A stretch of 63,095 bases of DNA, from assembly GCA_937951135.1 (NCBI GenBank), contig CALFCI010000031.1, positions 1 through 63,095 on the forward strand, read 5' to 3'. Below, in pieces: positions 50,768-61,900 of this stretch (positions are counted from its first letter, which is position 1; every line of letters begins with the position of its first letter). Below the pieces are notes generated by a model that had not been told where the DNA came from, searched no databases, and was given only the letters and a program-made list of their open reading frames with translations. Source of the DNA: an uncultured Aquimarina sp. (GTDB lineage Bacteria > Bacteroidota > Bacteroidia > Flavobacteriales > Flavobacteriaceae). The position numbers and the translations under genes are program-made.

Positions 50768-53700
50768 TATCGTTATTAATTAGAGCGATTAAGTATATAT
50801 TGTTATTGACGGTTATTGTTCTTAATTTAGAAACTGCCTTGTTGAAAAAATCTAGTCCAATAGCATTCCCTAACTTTATATTGTTTTGGTCTAAAATAAG
50901 TGCTCCTGAAAAACTATCAAACCGACCATGATAAGGCTTAATACCAAAATAATTTCCTGCACATAAAACAGTTTCGTTTCCGCCGATGTTTATTTTAGTA
51001 AAACAATTAATTGGAGCTACTTGCAATTGATTTTGAAACGCTTCAAAAACAAATTTACCATTTTCATTTTTCAATATACCAGAAGCTAAAGTATGTACTT
51101 TAAAAACTTTTGCCTTGCTTAGAATCGTATCATCAAAAACGTTATTAATTGGTAATCCAGCAAAACTTTTATATGTGGTAAACTTTTTTTTAGTGAGACT
51201 TATAAGTTGAGCACTTAATTCATCTAAGTCTTCTATAGGATAGTATTTTTCTTTTTTCTCAACAGCAATAATAGTTTCTGTTTTGCCATTGTTATCAAAA
51301 TCTGAATAATACATTAATAAGGGATACTCTTGAGTTGCAGTAAACTTAGTATTTGTACCCCAATTTCCAAGAAGATAATCTAAGTCACCATCTTTATCGA
51401 TATCAAAAGGTATAATAGCACGCCATAAACCGTTTAAGGGTTTGGAAAGATATTTTTCTGATACATCAACAAAATCGCCATTGTTATTTTGTAAAAATAG
51501 AGGAGACATCCATTCTCCAACAAGTATTAAATCTGGTTTTTTATCGCTATTAAAATCTGTGACGGAAACATCTCTTATCATGCCTATATTTCCTAAGGTT
51601 CTTTTTACAAAAACTCCCTTTTTGTTTTCTAATATATAGCTTTCAGGAATATTACCAAAATCATTTGGCATCGTTGCATTACCGATGAATACATCTTGGT
51701 CACCGTCTAAATCAAAATCAAAATGTTTTACAATAGCTGTATCTTCGTAACCTTCGGGCATCTCAAATTCTTTGATACCATCACTAGTAATTTTAAATAA
51801 ATTATTTTGAAGTGCCGCAGATTTGCCAAAAAACTCACCACCTCCTGAACCAATAAACAATTCATTTTTGTTATCGTTGTCAAAATCAGCAATGGTTGCA
51901 CTGCCTTCCTCTATTATAGCCTTATTTTTAAAAATTGAATCTTCTAATTTTATAAATCCAGATTCGCTTTGAAGATAGATCTCAGATTTTTTATGCTTTC
52001 CATTGCCAAAAAAAACATCTTCTTTCCCATCATTATTTAAGTCACCAACAGCAATAGCTGGACCTCTATCTGAAATTTGATAAGGGATAAGTTTATGCCG
52101 GTTTGAGTCGATGTAGTTGTTCTCTGAATGGGTGTACTGAATCCCTAAATTATCTTTAGTTTTATAAAATATGCTATCCTTTTTTGAATGTAAAAAGGTA
52201 TAATTGAACTCTTTTTCTTTTGGATTAACGGAGACTGTTAAAGTTTGATTAACAGGGACATCTTTTAATATTTGAAATGTTTTGTTGGGCCAAATAACCT
52301 TAATAGAATCTATTTTTTGTAGGGTATCTAATCCAAAATGGAGTAGGGGTTGGCAAGATGATTGAAAACCTCTTTGAGTAAATAATTCTTTATATTGAAT
52401 GTTCTTATTTTGATATAAAAAGACCTTGGTTCCTATGCCAAAATAATTTTTTTGAAGGTAATTAAATTTTAATTGGATATAATTTTTTGTTGCATTTGTA
52501 TTATTTATGTAAATACTGGCAGGAGCATTTATGTTATTCGTTACAACATCTAAATCACCATCGTTATCTAAATCAGCATATGCAGAACCATTGGAATAGG
52601 TAGCGTTCTGTTCCACCCATTTATCGGTTGTATTTTCAAACTTCAAATCTTCATTGCCTTGAAAAAAGATGTTTTTCAACTTTCCATCTGGCATATAATT
52701 TAAAGCCTCTTTATCAATCAAATTAGTAGTTTCTATTTTTTTCTTAACTTGATCGTTGGAAATGTATTTTATATAATCTAAATCGTTTGGCCTTTTTGGA
52801 ATACCATTGGCAATAAAGACATCTTGTTTTGTATCTTGATTATAATCTGCAATTAAGGCACTCCAGCTCCAATCTGTAGCAGCAATAGTACTTAGGAAAG
52901 CTGTTTCCGTAAAATGACTTGCTGCTTGGTTGATTTGAACCATATTTCTAGCATACTGATGATGATACCCATATTGTTTAGTGCGTAAATTTTGAATTTG
53001 AATATTACCATCTCCAACAGAAGATTTTAATACTTTTTCTTCTTCTGGCAACATATCTAAAGTGATCAAATCGGTAAACCCATCGTTATTAATATCGGCG
53101 GCATCATTACCCATCGAAAATTTACTGGTATGTCCAAAATGCACTTTTAAACTTTCAGTAAATGTACCATCTCCATTATTTAAATAATAGTAGTCATCTT
53201 CATGAAAGTCATTACTCACATAAATATCTGGATATCCATCATTATTAAAATCAGAAATAGCCAGACCAAGTCCATAGCCGCTTGCGCTGCCATAAATACC
53301 CGCACTTTCACTTACATCTATAAATTTGTTATTGTCATTTCTAAAGAGCTTATCTCCACTTTGGTAATTTCTCTTGTTTCTAATACTAGCTTTACCAAAT
53401 GACTCCTCAGTATGTATAGCATGATTAAGTAAATACATATCTAAATCACCATCTAAATCATAATCAAAAAAAGAGACAGATGAACTATAATTATCGATAT
53501 CTAAACCATACGCATGTGCCTGTTCTGTAAATGTTAGATCACCATTGTTGATAAACAATTCATTTTGACCTACAAAACCATTGGTCCCTGTTACGGCGCA
53601 AACATAGATGTCTAATAAACCATCGCCATTCACATCTGCCATAGCCACGCCAGTATTCCAATCACTAGAACTATCGACATTAGCTTTAGCTGTTATGTCT

Positions 53701-53984
53701 TCAAATTTTAGATTTCCTTTATTTAGATATAACTTGTTTTGCTGTTGATTAGATGTGAAATAGATATCTGGAAGGTTATCGTTATTAATATCTCCTATTG
53801 CCACGCCTCCACCATTATAATAATAAAGATAGTCTAGGATAGTCTGACCTAATGTATCTTTTAAGGTATTATTAAAATAAATTTCTGAATCTTTAGCTTG
53901 TAAAATAGTAAATAGCTTGTCAGGCTTTTTAGTACAACCAATCAACAGCAAAAGGATACTAATATGTAACGTATATTTAATCAT
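50742..53984 (-). CDS. FG-GAP/VCBS-repeat plus ASPIC/UnbV lipoprotein, second of a tandem pair
   Basis: 1080 residues, lipobox LLLLIGCTKKPD. Many FG-GAP/VCBS blades with Ca-binding DxDxDG-type loops (GGGVAIGDINNDNLPDIYFT; YADLDNDGDLDVVTNN; DFDLDGDQDVFIG). A central ASPIC/UnbV module (FGIGTKVFLYQNKNI; RGFQSSCQPLLHFGLDTL) splits two beta-propeller halves. Strongly similar to the gene before it, hence a tandem duplication. The 8-bp overlap with that gene and the 26-bp overlap with the haloperoxidase gene show one transcript. Likely a surface-exposed propeller binding a ligand or scaffold. Confidence 0.9.
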   Translation of the reverse strand: MIKYTLHISILLLLIGCTKKPDKLFTILQAKDSEIYFNNTLKDTLGQTILDYLYYYNGGGVAIGDINNDNLPDIYFTSNQQQNKLYLNKGNLKFEDITAKANVDSSSDWNTGVAMADVNGDGLLDIYVCAVTGTNGFVGQNELFINNGDLTFTEQAHAYGLDIDNYSSSVSFFDYDLDGDLDMYLLNHAIHTEESFGKASIRNKRNYQSGDKLFRNDNNKFIDVSESAGIYGSASGYGLGLAISDFNNDGYPDIYVSNDFHEDDYYYLNNGDGTFTESLKVHFGHTSKFSMGNDAADINNDGFTDLITLDMLPEEEKVLKSSVGDGNIQIQNLRTKQYGYHHQYARNMVQINQAASHFTETAFLSTIAATDWSWSALIADYNQDTKQDVFIANGIPKRPNDLDYIKYISNDQVKKKIETTNLIDKEALNYMPDGKLKNIFFQGNEDLKFENTTDKWVEQNATYSNGSAYADLDNDGDLDVVTNNINAPASIYINNTNATKNYIQLKFNYLQKNYFGIGTKVFLYQNKNIQYKELFTQRGFQSSCQPLLHFGLDTLQKIDSIKVIWPNKTFQILKDVPVNQTLTVSVNPKEKEFNYTFLHSKKDSIFYKTKDNLGIQYTHSENNYIDSNRHKLIPYQISDRGPAIAVGDLNNDGKEDVFFGNGKHKKSEIYLQSESGFIKLEDSIFKNKAIIEEGSATIADFDNDNKNELFIGSGGGEFFGKSAALQNNLFKITSDGIKEFEMPEGYEDTAIVKHFDFDLDGDQDVFIGNATMPNDFGNIPESYILENKKGVFVKRTLGNIGMIRDVSVTDFNSDKKPDLILVGEWMSPLFLQNNNGDFVDVSEKYLSKPLNGLWRAIIPFDIDKDGDLDYLLGNWGTNTKFTATQEYPLLMYYSDFDNNGKTETIIAVEKKEKYYPIEDLDELSAQLISLTKKKFTTYKSFAGLPINNVFDDTILSKAKVFKVHTLASGILKNENGKFVFEAFQNQLQVAPINCFTKINIGGNETVLCAGNYFGIKPYHGRFDSFSGALILDQNNIKLGNAIGLDFFNKAVSKLRTITVNNNIYLIALINNDNVQIYQVK

Positions 53985-56900
53985 TGTTTATCTGGAATAT
54001 CTTTGGCTTTTTATTATTAACACCTACTAATATGAATGTTTTATCTGTATTTTTTAAAGTTGAAATATTTTTAACTTCACCCTGTACGAAAAAACCTGAT
54101 TTTGAATAGTCTACCCAGCTAAATTCTCCTTTTCCATCTCCTAAAAGTAAACTACCGTCATTTGCATCTAATCGTCCATATTGCGGTTTGAAACTGTATT
54201 CATTTCCTCCTAACAAAATATCTAAGTTTCCGTCAGTGTTTATATCTATGACGGAAATGGCATTGACACTTGAAAATTGAACTTGATTGGGTAATGGTAT
54301 CATCTTAAAATCACCTTCTTTTGTGTTTAGCAAAACAACGGACTGAGATATCGTAACTTCTCTAACTATAGATTGCGCAATAACTTCTTCAGAAAAAAGC
54401 TCTTGAATAGATTTAGTAGCATAATCTGAGAACTTTAAATTTTTCTTTTTTAAAGATACTATTTGAGACGTAAGTTCATTTTTAGTTAGTACAGGAATAT
54501 CTTTTGTGCCTATGGTTTCTGTAACAATTTGCTCTATAGTTCCATTGTTATCAAAATCATTAATGTATATTTTAATAGGTTTTTCTTGCGTAGGTTTATA
54601 GGGTATGTTTAAACCACTATTTCCGACTATTAAATCTGGTAGCCCATCGTTATTTAAATCTGCAACCTCAATAGTGTTCCACCAGCCTTGTACAGTACTT
54701 AAATTAGAGTCATAATGAATTAGTTGCTTCCCTGTATTTTTAAATATTGTTGGAGTTCCCCAATCCGTAACAATAATTAAATCCTTTTTTCCATCATCAT
54801 TAAAATCGTGCCATTTTGCATCTGTAACCATTCCTATATTTTTCAACGCATAGGCTTTACTATTGGTGATATTTCTAAAATTACCTTTCCCATCATTTTC
54901 CAACAATTGATGTTTTGCATTAATACCATACACTGCTGGCATGCTTCTACTTCCAACAAATACATCTACATCACCATCATCATCAAAATCAAACGGTGCT
55001 ATTATAGCGGTATTATTAAACGTTGAAGGAATTGGTTCTTGTCGTTTCGAGAACGTCCCAGTGCCATCGTTTATATATAATCTTGTTTTATACTGTTTCT
55101 CATCTTCTATTTCGTTACCACCAGAACCGATCATAAGGTCAATATCTCCATCATTGTCAGCATCAAAAAATGCCGATGCGGTATCTTCTAAATTAGTGTC
55201 TTGACTAAAATTTTGGCTTTTATTAAGCTTAAATTTGCCTGAGGTTGTTTGAAAGTAAAGTTTTGCAACCTGTCCTTTAGCACCACCTATAAAAACATCT
55301 TCAAGCCCATCATTATTGATATCACTAACAGCTATAGTTGGCCCTTCTTTTGAAGTCATTTGTTGTATTAGGCCTTCATAATTAAAATCTACATGATTGT
55401 TTTCTTTATGTAGGTCAAAAGAAGAACCTGTTAATTCTGAAAAATAAGGAGCTTGTTTCTTAGAAATCAAAGATTTTTTTAATGCATCTTCTTGCTTAAG
55501 AATATATTGTTTGTTTGGTGTGATCTCCTTTACAGTTTGCGATGTGCCATCTGACCATAAAACAGTAAGTGAGTCAATTTTTTTGTTGCCAATTCCAATG
55601 GTTTGAATATAATCCATAGAGGATTGAAATCCTCTTGAAGGAATAACTTCTTGTAGAATAATTTCATTATTTGTATAAAGTTTGATTGTACTTCCAATAC
55701 CAAAAATATTAGTTTGATTACCTTTCAACTTTATCTTTATATACTTGTTTTTTGTAAGTAAGTTTGTATTGTTTCTATACACTAAAGCATGTTGATTTAC
55801 ATTGTTGATTACTAAATCTAAATCACCATAAGCAGCACCGTTAGAAAACGTGAGTTTATTGAATCCCCAAGAAGATGTTTCGTTACTGAATGTAAGGTTT
55901 CCGGAGTTTTTGAATGCGTAGTTACTGATAGCTGTACTTGGCATTTTGTTTATAATATTCTCAACTTCCTCCTTTTTACCCGTGATCACCATATTTTGAA
56001 TAATCTCATCTGCAAAAAAATTCATAAAATCTAGGTTGGTTAAATCGCGATAGATACCATTACAAACAAATATGTCTTTATACCCATCATTATCCATATC
56101 AAACATTAGTGCTCCCCAACTCCAATCTGTTTTTGAAACACCACTAAAACTTGCAATTTCATTTAACTTATTAGTACCACTATTAAGCTGTAATGTGTTT
56201 TGCATGTATTGATGATAAAAATCTAAATTTTGTTTTCTTCGATATAGATCATAATTTTCAAACTGAGTGGTTTCTTTTAAGCGTTTATTTTTTTCTGGAA
56301 GCATATCCGTAACATAAACATCTGGTTTTCCATCATTATTAATGTCTGCCATATCGGCTCCCATTGAAAAATGGCTGGTATGTTTCATCCACTCTTTAAT
56401 AGATTCTTTATAAGTACCGTCTTGATTATTAATATAGAGGTAGTCTCGTTCATAAAAATCATTCGAGACATAAATATCTGGGTAATTATCATTATTAATG
56501 TCTCCAACCGTTACACCAAGGCCAAAACCGATTAAACTACCAAAAATTCCAGCTTCTTCACTCACATCCACAAATTTTCCATTGTCATTACGGAAAAGCT
56601 TATCTCCGCCGCCCTTAAGTAATTCTGGCACATCCCAATCTTCATCACGTAATTCTCTTTTATTAGAATAATTTAATAAGTTAGCTGGAATAAAACTATT
56701 ATTGAGTATATAAGCATCTAAATCGCCGTCCTTATCATAATCAAAAAAAGCTGCATGAGTAGTTAATCCAGTTTCAGCTAGATTATATTCTTTAGCTTTT
56801 TCAGTAAAAGTCAAGTCGCCATTATTAATGAATAATTCATTTTTTAAATTATTTCCTTTAACGTTTCCGGCGTTACAGACGTAGATGTCTAATAAACCAT

Positions 56901-57306
56901 CGGTATTGATATCTACCATAACAACTCCTGTAGACCAAGTGTTTTTACCTTCAATATGTGCAGATTCTGAAATATCTTGAAATTTTAAATTTCCTTTGTT
57001 AAGAAATAATTTGTTTTTGGATTGATTGGCAGTAAAATAAATATCTGGTAAACCATCATTATTGATATCACCTATGGCAACACCGCCACCATTATAAAAA
57101 TTTCGATAGGTGAAAATATTGAAGTCTTTTTGATTCTCTATTGAATTCATAAACGCTATGCCTGTAGTATTAGGGTCTAGGTTTGTAAATAATAAATCTA
57201 ACTTATTGTTAGTAGGTGTTTCTTTATTGCATGAAAAAAAGCATAGGCATAAAAAAAAGAAAATAATCTTTTTCCAAATCATTATAAATTGATGTTTAGT
57301 AAGCAT
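53977..57306 (-). CDS. FG-GAP/VCBS-repeat plus ASPIC/UnbV lipoprotein, first of a tandem pair
   Basis: 1109 residues with the same layout as its neighbour: lipobox CLCFFSCNKET, FG-GAP blades (GGGVAIGDINNDGLPDIYFT; SFDYDKDGDLDAYILN-type loops) and an ASPIC/UnbV module (FGIGSTIKLYTNNEI; SRGFQSSMDYIQTIGIG). The ATG at 57282 (MIWKKIIFFF) gives a tidier signal sequence than 57306. One blade is damaged: the loop reads GAAYGDLDLVINN at about residues 491-503, where the sister gene has YADLDNDGDLDVVTNN, i.e. six residues including the Ca-binding turn are missing. Function of the family is unknown. Confidence 0.9.
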   Translation of the reverse strand: MLTKHQFIMIWKKIIFFFLCLCFFSCNKETPTNNKLDLLFTNLDPNTTGIAFMNSIENQKDFNIFTYRNFYNGGGVAIGDINNDGLPDIYFTANQSKNKLFLNKGNLKFQDISESAHIEGKNTWSTGVVMVDINTDGLLDIYVCNAGNVKGNNLKNELFINNGDLTFTEKAKEYNLAETGLTTHAAFFDYDKDGDLDAYILNNSFIPANLLNYSNKRELRDEDWDVPELLKGGGDKLFRNDNGKFVDVSEEAGIFGSLIGFGLGVTVGDINNDNYPDIYVSNDFYERDYLYINNQDGTYKESIKEWMKHTSHFSMGADMADINNDGKPDVYVTDMLPEKNKRLKETTQFENYDLYRRKQNLDFYHQYMQNTLQLNSGTNKLNEIASFSGVSKTDWSWGALMFDMDNDGYKDIFVCNGIYRDLTNLDFMNFFADEIIQNMVITGKKEEVENIINKMPSTAISNYAFKNSGNLTFSNETSSWGFNKLTFSNGAAYGDLDLVINNVNQHALVYRNNTNLLTKNKYIKIKLKGNQTNIFGIGSTIKLYTNNEIILQEVIPSRGFQSSMDYIQTIGIGNKKIDSLTVLWSDGTSQTVKEITPNKQYILKQEDALKKSLISKKQAPYFSELTGSSFDLHKENNHVDFNYEGLIQQMTSKEGPTIAVSDINNDGLEDVFIGGAKGQVAKLYFQTTSGKFKLNKSQNFSQDTNLEDTASAFFDADNDGDIDLMIGSGGNEIEDEKQYKTRLYINDGTGTFSKRQEPIPSTFNNTAIIAPFDFDDDGDVDVFVGSRSMPAVYGINAKHQLLENDGKGNFRNITNSKAYALKNIGMVTDAKWHDFNDDGKKDLIIVTDWGTPTIFKNTGKQLIHYDSNLSTVQGWWNTIEVADLNNDGLPDLIVGNSGLNIPYKPTQEKPIKIYINDFDNNGTIEQIVTETIGTKDIPVLTKNELTSQIVSLKKKNLKFSDYATKSIQELFSEEVIAQSIVREVTISQSVVLLNTKEGDFKMIPLPNQVQFSSVNAISVIDINTDGNLDILLGGNEYSFKPQYGRLDANDGSLLLGDGKGEFSWVDYSKSGFFVQGEVKNISTLKNTDKTFILVGVNNKKPKIFQINND

Positions 57307-57356
57307 AAAAAGATGGTGTCATCAGAAACAATTAAAATTCGAATACATGTTAAAGT

Positions 57357-57388
57357 AAAAAAGGGGGGTATATACCCCCCTTTTTTTT
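57357..57388. terminator. Terminator of the SusCD operon
   Basis: A 32-bp near-perfect palindrome: AAAAAAGGGGGGTATA and its complement TATACCCCCCTTTTTTTT. It lies 38 bp after the susD-like stop and before the UnbV operon. It implies separate transcription of the downstream operon, or attenuation. Confidence 0.93.
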
Positions 57389-57425
57389 ACTCTGAGAACA
57401 GAGGTTAAACTAATTTAAAATAACC

Positions 57426-58946
57426 TTAATACCCAGGGTTTTGTACTAAATTTGGATTAGTACTTAACGCTGGAGCTGGTATTGGATATATTAATCTTGT
57501 TCTATCTGATGTGTTAGATTTTTGTTGCACTGGATCTAGGAATGTTCCAAAACGAATTTGGTCATTACGTCTCCATCCTTCCCAATACAACTCTCTAGAA
57601 CGTTCATCTAAAATATCATCTAATGAAGTTCCTGTATAAACAGCATCAACACCCCTTGCAGCTCTTAACGTAGTTAATGGTGCTGTAGGATCACCGCCCA
57701 TTCTTGCCATGGCTTCCGCTTTCATTAAATATACATCTGCAAGTCTAAAAAATACGTAATCATTTGCTGGTCTCTCAAAATTAGTCAAATCAGGCACGTA
57801 TTTTACCACACGAATTCCTTTCGAATCCGCTGAGTTTGCGATGTCAAAATCTCTAGTAAAATTCATTAAGTCACCTGGCCTATCAAAAAGATTATTACCA
57901 TCTTGATCAAGTTGCTGTCCAATTAAAAATCCTACATTCAATCCAGTTACATCTGTAACACCCGTGTAGCTTCCACCTATTCTTGGATCCGTACTATCAA
58001 ATTTATCATATAAATCTGTTAAAGTGACAAACCCATTCCAACCGCCAGGATTATGATTTTCATTTAAGGTCATATAATGCATTCTTCTCAACTCACCTCC
58101 GGTGGTATTATCATTTTCCGAAACAAATATATTTTCGGTAGCTATGTCTGTATTATTTGCTGCAAAACTATCAAAGTAATTGGCTTGCAATGTAAAAGGT
58201 CCGCCTATAACGATATCACAGTAGTCAATTGCTTTCTGCATATCAGCACTGTCAAAAGTATATGGTCCTACCTGAGGTGTTCCATCTTCATCTGTAGCTT
58301 TGTAAACGGCTTTATTTAAATACAACTTAGCCAATAATGTTGCTGCAACATATTGATTTACAGTATTATTTGCTGAAGAATTTGGCAAATCAGCAAATAC
58401 ATCTTCTAATTGAGAAATAGCTAAATCTATTGCTTCTGCTCTTTTTAGAACAATAGGAAGGTCTGCATAGCTAGAACCTGGTTCTCTATACGGTACTTGT
58501 CCCCATAAATCGATGTTATAGAACATATAAAAACTAGAATAAAATGTAGCTACAGCTTTTTGTTCAGTTGTGGGATCATTTGATAATGCATCAATTGCAG
58601 CAAATAACCCTCCCAAGTTTTGATCCCAAGAACCTATAATTACAGAATGTGAAGAATTCCATTCATGTAAATGAAGGTCTCTCCATATACCACCATCATC
58701 CCAATTGGGTCCTCTAGTAGGTCCTGCCATTTCATCAGTAGGGTGTTCTAACAAAGCAAATTGAAAACTACTTGAATTCTGGAATGCCCTTAGTTGAGTG
58801 TAAGCAGCTGATAGTTGTCCTGTAACTACTGTTTGACTACTTAGACCACTTTCTTCAAAAACTCCGTCTAAATCTTCCTCTAAATCGGTACACGAAAAGA
58901 GGAATAAGGTACTAATTGTAAAAACTATATATTTTTTCATAATCAT
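57426..58946 (-). CDS. SusD/RagB-family nutrient-binding surface lipoprotein
   Basis: 506 residues, lipobox LFLFSCTDLEED. The typical SusD text is present: LSAAYTQLRAFQNSSS near the N-terminus, four TPR helices, and the C-terminal RSRELYWEGWRRNDQIRFGTF with YPIPAPALSTNPNLVQNPGY. It caps the SusC barrel and binds the imported ligand. An ATG two codons on (58940) is an equally good start. It ends the SusCD operon before a strong terminator. Confidence 0.94.
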   Translation of the reverse strand: MIMKKYIVFTISTLFLFSCTDLEEDLDGVFEESGLSSQTVVTGQLSAAYTQLRAFQNSSSFQFALLEHPTDEMAGPTRGPNWDDGGIWRDLHLHEWNSSHSVIIGSWDQNLGGLFAAIDALSNDPTTEQKAVATFYSSFYMFYNIDLWGQVPYREPGSSYADLPIVLKRAEAIDLAISQLEDVFADLPNSSANNTVNQYVAATLLAKLYLNKAVYKATDEDGTPQVGPYTFDSADMQKAIDYCDIVIGGPFTLQANYFDSFAANNTDIATENIFVSENDNTTGGELRRMHYMTLNENHNPGGWNGFVTLTDLYDKFDSTDPRIGGSYTGVTDVTGLNVGFLIGQQLDQDGNNLFDRPGDLMNFTRDFDIANSADSKGIRVVKYVPDLTNFERPANDYVFFRLADVYLMKAEAMARMGGDPTAPLTTLRAARGVDAVYTGTSLDDILDERSRELYWEGWRRNDQIRFGTFLDPVQQKSNTSDRTRLIYPIPAPALSTNPNLVQNPGY

Positions 58947-58951
58947 TATTT

Positions 58952-61900
58952 TTAGAAATTTAAATTTAATCCGAATGAGAATGAGCGCGATCTTGGGTAT
59001 CCTGAATATTCAATACCAAAAGAAGGAACTCCTCTTAATTGCTTATTTGCATTTACTTCAGGATCAAAACCACTATAAGGTGTGATTATAAACAAGTTTT
59101 GACCTGTTATAAAAAAACGAGCGTTGCTTAAATATTTACCAACCTTACCTAGCTTTTCAGTATTTATTGTATAGCCAATAGTTGCATTTGAAAGCCTAAA
59201 GAAATCTCCAGACTCTAAGAATCTTGTTGAAATAGTTGGGCTTGAACCAGGGTCTTCTCCATTACCAGGAATATTAGTAGTAACATTTCCCCCACTATTA
59301 AAAGCAGAAGCATTAAATAATGCATTGGCCGTATTGTTATATATTTCATGACCATAGGCCCCGTAACCATTTAGAGATAGATCCCAGTCTTTATAATTTG
59401 CTCTTATAAATAATCCAATATTAAGATCTGGATTAGGATCACCAACAAATTGTCTATCACTCACACCCCCAGGTTGATCGAAATTAGTATTTACTACACC
59501 ATCTCCATTGGTGTCCGCATAAATAGGTGCACCACTAGTAGAGTCAAATCCTTCGAATACAGGAAGATAAAACGCATATAGCGGTTGATCATCAAACAAT
59601 AATTGTAAAGTCTGACCTGAAAGCCCTTGACCATTTACAGCTCCTGTTAGGGTTCCAGAATTAGCAAAAGCTTCTTTACCATTAATTTCATTCTTTAGGA
59701 AAGAAACATTACCACCAATTTCAAGTGTAAAATCATCGTTTTCAATGACTTGGTAATTTAATCCAACTTCAACTCCTGAATTTATAATCTCATCGCTAAA
59801 GTTTGCCCAAGAGAAAGATCCAACGGGACCAGGTTGTGCAACTGATAACCTAAATAATAAGTCATCTGTATTCTTTCTAAAATAATCTATATTACCTGAA
59901 AATCGACCATCATTAATTTCAAAATCTAAACCAAAGTTTAATTGCGTAGTGGTTTCCCATTTCAAATCAGGGTTTCCAATATTTAAACGTGTAACACCAC
60001 CGCCATCTAAAGGAGCAAAAACTTCTCTTGACGCTTCTGCATTAAACTGTTGATTACCAGTTTGACCCCATCCAGCTCTAAGTTTCAATTCACTAATCGC
60101 TTCTGGTAAAAATCCTTCTTCATGAACTTTCCATGCTGCAGCAAAAGCTGGGAAATAACCATACTTATTATTCGTACCAAATCTACTAGAGCCATCAGCT
60201 CTTACCGTTGCCGTTAGAATGTATTTGTTTTTGATGTTAAATATTCCACGGGCAAAAAATGACTGTAATGAAATGGGTACAAATCCTACTTGGTTTGTTG
60301 CCGCAGTACCAGCTGCCGCTATAGGTGAAGGTGGAATATAAGAAGCAGATGAATAATCAAGTCTTTCAACTGTATTTCCAGCATAAATATTATCTAAATA
60401 AATTGATTGATCATCAAAATCAAAATCCCGTATCGTAAGATTTTCTCCACTCCCAGTATATTCTTCATAAGAGTGTCCAACAACCGCATTTATTTTAAAA
60501 TTATCACTAATTTCCTTATCAAAACTCAGCGTATTAGAAAACAATTGATTTGTAAATCTATTGTTTTGAATATTTGCATATCCTCTGTCTAGACTAGTAG
60601 GTGATACAAACAGTCTTGAAATAGCGATACCTCTTCTTGTATTTGTTCTGTCAAAACCATACGTAAATTGATATTTTAAGTAATTCGTGAAATTAATAGT
60701 AGCTTTAACATTTCCAAATAATTTTGTGGTTTCTGTATCATCACTGAAATAGTCTAAAAGTGCTACCGGATTTCTCTCATTATTTGATTGTTGATTATAT
60801 GTTCCATCTGGATTGGTAAAAGACCGAGTTGGATTCCATCTTAATGCAGATAATAATAAATCTCCATTTGCTCCACTAGTTTCAGATAAAGCTGTTGCCT
60901 CACTTTCAATTTGTGAAGCCGTTATATTTGCAGATATTTCTAGAATATCGTCAAAAAAGTCTTGAGATACACTCGTATTTAATGTGTATTTATCTAAATC
61001 TGTATTTTTAATAATACCTTCCTGATTAAGAACTCCTAAAGACACTCGATATTTACCTTTGTCTGACCCACCAGCATAAGATAAATTATGTTCAGTAGTA
61101 ATAGCAGTTCGTAGAATTGCATCAAAAGCATTTACATCTGAGCCTTCATTCGCAGCTGGATTACCAGCAGCAAACTCTGAAGCACTTAAAAGATCATAGT
61201 CATTTGCTACCGATGCAGTGGTGGTTGTAAAAGAATAGTTAAGTTTAGGATCTCCTCTTTTACCTGATTTAGTCGTAACTATTATTACTCCATTCGCTGC
61301 ACGTGAACCGTATATAGCTGTTGAAGAAGCATCTTTAAGTATCGAGATCGACTCAATATCATTAGAGTTAATAAAGTTTAATGGGTTTTTTGCACTACTT
61401 CCCCCAAGAAAAGTACCTGTACTAGCACCCGGAGAATTACTACCATCATTAAAAGGTACTCCATCAATAACATATAGTGGATTGTTACCAGATCTTACAG
61501 AAGAAGAACCTCGAATTCTTATGGTAGCACCAGCTCCTGGCTCTCCACTAGAGGTAGTAACTTGAACACCTGCAGATCTACCTTGTAGTAATTGCTCTGG
61601 TGAGGTAACTACACCCTTGTTAAAACCTTCAGCGCTAACAACAACAACAGCACCAGTAGCATCTTTCTTAGAAGCAGTACCATAACCTATAACAACAACT
61701 TCACCAAGGCTTGATGCATCTTCTTCCAATGCTATGTTTAAATTGCTTTGCCCATTAACGGGTACTTCTTTGATTGCAAAACCGATATAAGAAACCACTA
61801 AGATTGGGTTGTCTCCATTAACCGTAATGGAAAAATTTCCATCAAAATCTGTGATTACTCCATTCGTCGTATCTTTTTCAAGAATACTAGCTCCTGGAAG

